Of a DNA stretch of 64,000 nucleotides, positions 62,516 through 64,000 are shown piece after piece. The DNA is from Sporosarcina sp. Marseille-Q4943 (lineage in GTDB: Bacteria > Bacillota > Bacilli > Bacillales_A > Planococcaceae). The notes below the pieces were generated by a model. The model was not told where the DNA came from. It saw nothing but the letters and a program-made list of their open reading frames with translations, and made no database searches. The DNA lies in contig NZ_OX031157.1 in NCBI RefSeq assembly GCF_943736995.1, positions 1,833,001-1,897,000 on the forward strand. The letters are read 5' to 3'. A program made the translations under genes and the position numbers. Position 1 is the first letter of the stretch; each line of letters opens with the position of its first letter.

Positions 62516-63626
62516 ACGGCTAGCTTTAACGGATTACCGAAATTATGCTTCGCTTGATCTATCCTTTTCCCCGCATATCAACGTTCTGATCGGTGAAAAT
62601 GCACAAGGCAAGACGAACATCATGGAGTCGATCTATGTATTATCGATGGCAAAATCGCATCGCACCTCCAACGATCGTGAACTTATACGTTGGGAACAAG
62701 AGTATGGTAAAATAGAAGGGGACATCCAACGAAAATATGGACGTCTTCCGCTTGAATTGACGATATCGAAAAAAGGCAAGAAGGCGCGGGTCAACCATTT
62801 GGAGCAAAACCGCCTCAGCCTTTATATCGGTCAGCTCAACGTTGTCATGTTTGCTCCGGAGGACTTGAATCTTGTAAAGGGAAGTCCACAGGTCCGAAGA
62901 AGATTTTTAGACATGGAAATCGGACAAATCTCCCCCGTCTATCTCCATGACCTGCTGACTTTTCAAAAGGTCTTAAAACAACGGAACGCAATCCTCAAAG
63001 ATCATCGCGGCAAATTGGATTTTACGGACGTCATGTTCGATATATATACAGAACAATATATACAATTGGCTGTGCAGATCATCCGGAAACGATTTTATTT
63101 CATCGAACTGCTCCAAAAATGGGCAGAACCGATCCATAAAGGGATTTCTAGGGGCATCGAGCAGCTAAAAGTGACGTATGGGACATTAAAAGAGTTGGAT
63201 TCTGGGCAGACTGCTGAACAGATGGAAGAAATACTCAGCCAAAAATTGCACGAAGCGAGACGTCGTGAGTTGGAACGCGGTATGACACTGATTGGACCGC
63301 ACCGTGACGATCTCCATTTTTTTGTGAATGGCTATGATATCCAAACATACGGTTCACAAGGGCAGCAGCGGACAACGGCGCTGTCCCTGAAACTTGCGGA
63401 AATAGACCTGGTCAAACAGGAAGTCGGAGAAACTCCGGTTTTACTTTTGGATGACGTGCTATCCGAGCTCGATGATTACCGCCAGTCCCACTTGCTGAAT
63501 ATCATGCAGGGCCAGGTGCAGACGTTCGTCACGACGACGAATATTGCGGGACTCGACCACGAGACGATACGGAAAGCCGAACTGTATGAAGTATCGGCGG
63601 GCAAGGTTTGCGATAAAGGGAATTGA
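62505..63626 (+). CDS. recF: recombination mediator RecF
   Basis: 373 aa, SMC-like ABC ATPase. Walker [15 protein letters not shown], signature [18 protein letters not shown] and Walker [15 protein letters not shown]. The start at 62505 gives [20 protein letters not shown], the family N-terminus. Loads RecA on gapped DNA with RecOR. Confidence 0.97.
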   Translation: MFIERLALTDYRNYASLDLSFSPHINVLIGENAQGKTNIMESIYVLSMAKSHRTSNDRELIRWEQEYGKIEGDIQRKYGRLPLELTISKKGKKARVNHLEQNRLSLYIGQLNVVMFAPEDLNLVKGSPQVRRRFLDMEIGQISPVYLHDLLTFQKVLKQRNAILKDHRGKLDFTDVMFDIYTEQYIQLAVQIIRKRFYFIELLQKWAEPIHKGISRGIEQLKVTYGTLKELDSGQTAEQMEEILSQKLHEARRRELERGMTLIGPHRDDLHFFVNGYDIQTYGSQGQQRTTALSLKLAEIDLVKQEVGETPVLLLDDVLSELDDYRQSHLLNIMQGQVQTFVTTTNIAGLDHETIRKAELYEVSAGKVCDKGN

Positions 63627-63690
63627 AGTCCCTTCCTGTTTGATAGTGATAGAAGTTTAGATTGATGTTCGGAAAGGAAAGGTGAACGTT

Positions 63691-64000
63691 TTGGCTATGG
63701 AAGAAAAAGAATTGCAGACAGCTTATGATGCGAATCAGATACAGGTCCTTGAGGGCTTGGAGGCTGTCCGTAAACGTCCGGGCATGTATATCGGTACTAC
63801 GAGTTCGCGAGGGCTTCACCATCTTGTATGGGAAATTGTCGACAACAGTATCGACGAGGCGCTTGCGGGCTATTGCGATCATATTGAAGTGACAATTGAA
63901 AAGGATAACTGGATACGCGTCGATGATAATGGACGCGGCATACCTGTAGGCATCCAGGAATCGACAGGCAGACCAGCCGTGGAAGTCATTATGACGGTCC
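63691..64000 (+). CDS. gyrB: DNA gyrase subunit B (5' part, cut by window end)
   Basis: The first 103 codons from TTG (63691, AAAGGTGA upstream; an ATG two codons later is an alternative). [34 protein letters not shown] and [11 protein letters not shown] are the GHKL ATPase N-terminus. The gap from recF is 64 bp and holds no remB/yaaB gene. Confidence 0.97.
   Translation, partial: MAMEEKELQTAYDANQIQVLEGLEAVRKRPGMYIGTTSSRGLHHLVWEIVDNSIDEALAGYCDHIEVTIEKDNWIRVDDNGRGIPVGIQESTGRPAVEVIMTV

Overview
This window is the replication-origin region of a low-to-mid GC, endospore-forming Firmicute. The gene order rpmH-rnpA-yidC-jag-mnmE-mnmG-rsmG-noc-parA-parB on one side of oriC and dnaA-dnaN-yaaA-recF-gyrB on the other is the classic Bacillales arrangement. 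Spore-linked genes (yyaC, yuzF-like), Spo0A-type boxes at oriC and protein sequences close to Planococcaceae homologues suggest a Sporosarcina-like organism. The genus is an inference, not something the sequence proves.

Layout: positions 1 to about 27.9 kb are accessory. They hold an EamA transporter, a c-di-GMP GGDEF/EAL protein paired with a ThDP enzyme, and a probable five-gene operon (glycerate kinase, SLC13 permease, response regulator, histidine kinase, PepSY protein). Divergent from that operon is a GntR-LrgA-LrgB cluster whose promoter carries a perfect palindromic operator. Next come an eroded IS1182-type transposase, a deaminase, a ketopantoate-reductase-like enzyme, Mn-catalase with a YuzF-like protein, an aromatic-acid-exporter-like protein, a hydrolase, a staygreen-family protein and UPF0145. 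The accessory part ends with a catabolic operon (SDR, CodA-like amidohydrolase, amidase, NCS1 permease) and a serine-recombinase remnant that abuts the 3' end of rlmH.

From rlmH (28.4 kb) to gyrB the window is core genome: rlmH, htrA-type protease, the walRKHIJ operon, an M23/LysM peptidase, dnaB helicase-rplI-gdpP-yybS, rpsF-ssb-rpsR, ychF, DUF951, MscS, yyaC, DUF554, parB-parA-noc, rsmG-mnmG-mnmE, jag-yidC-rnpA-rpmH, then oriC and the dnaA-side genes. Except for a few small plus-strand genes, everything left of oriC is on the minus strand, leading away from the origin.

The most notable non-coding signals are: (1) eight dispersed copies of an imperfectly palindromic 100-220 bp intergenic repeat; (2) a six-unit array with an exact 20-bp period between yybS and rpsR; (3) a dense DnaA-box cluster over rlmH, about 30 kb from oriC; (4) two parS sites; (5) a complete oriC unwinding module with DnaA-trio-like triplets and Spo0A-type boxes; (6) the 28-bp perfect operator of the GntR/LrgAB cluster. 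The glycerate kinase/LrgAB/GntR neighbourhood makes a coherent predicted system for glycerate or glycolate uptake and use. No tRNA, rRNA or CRISPR array was seen.
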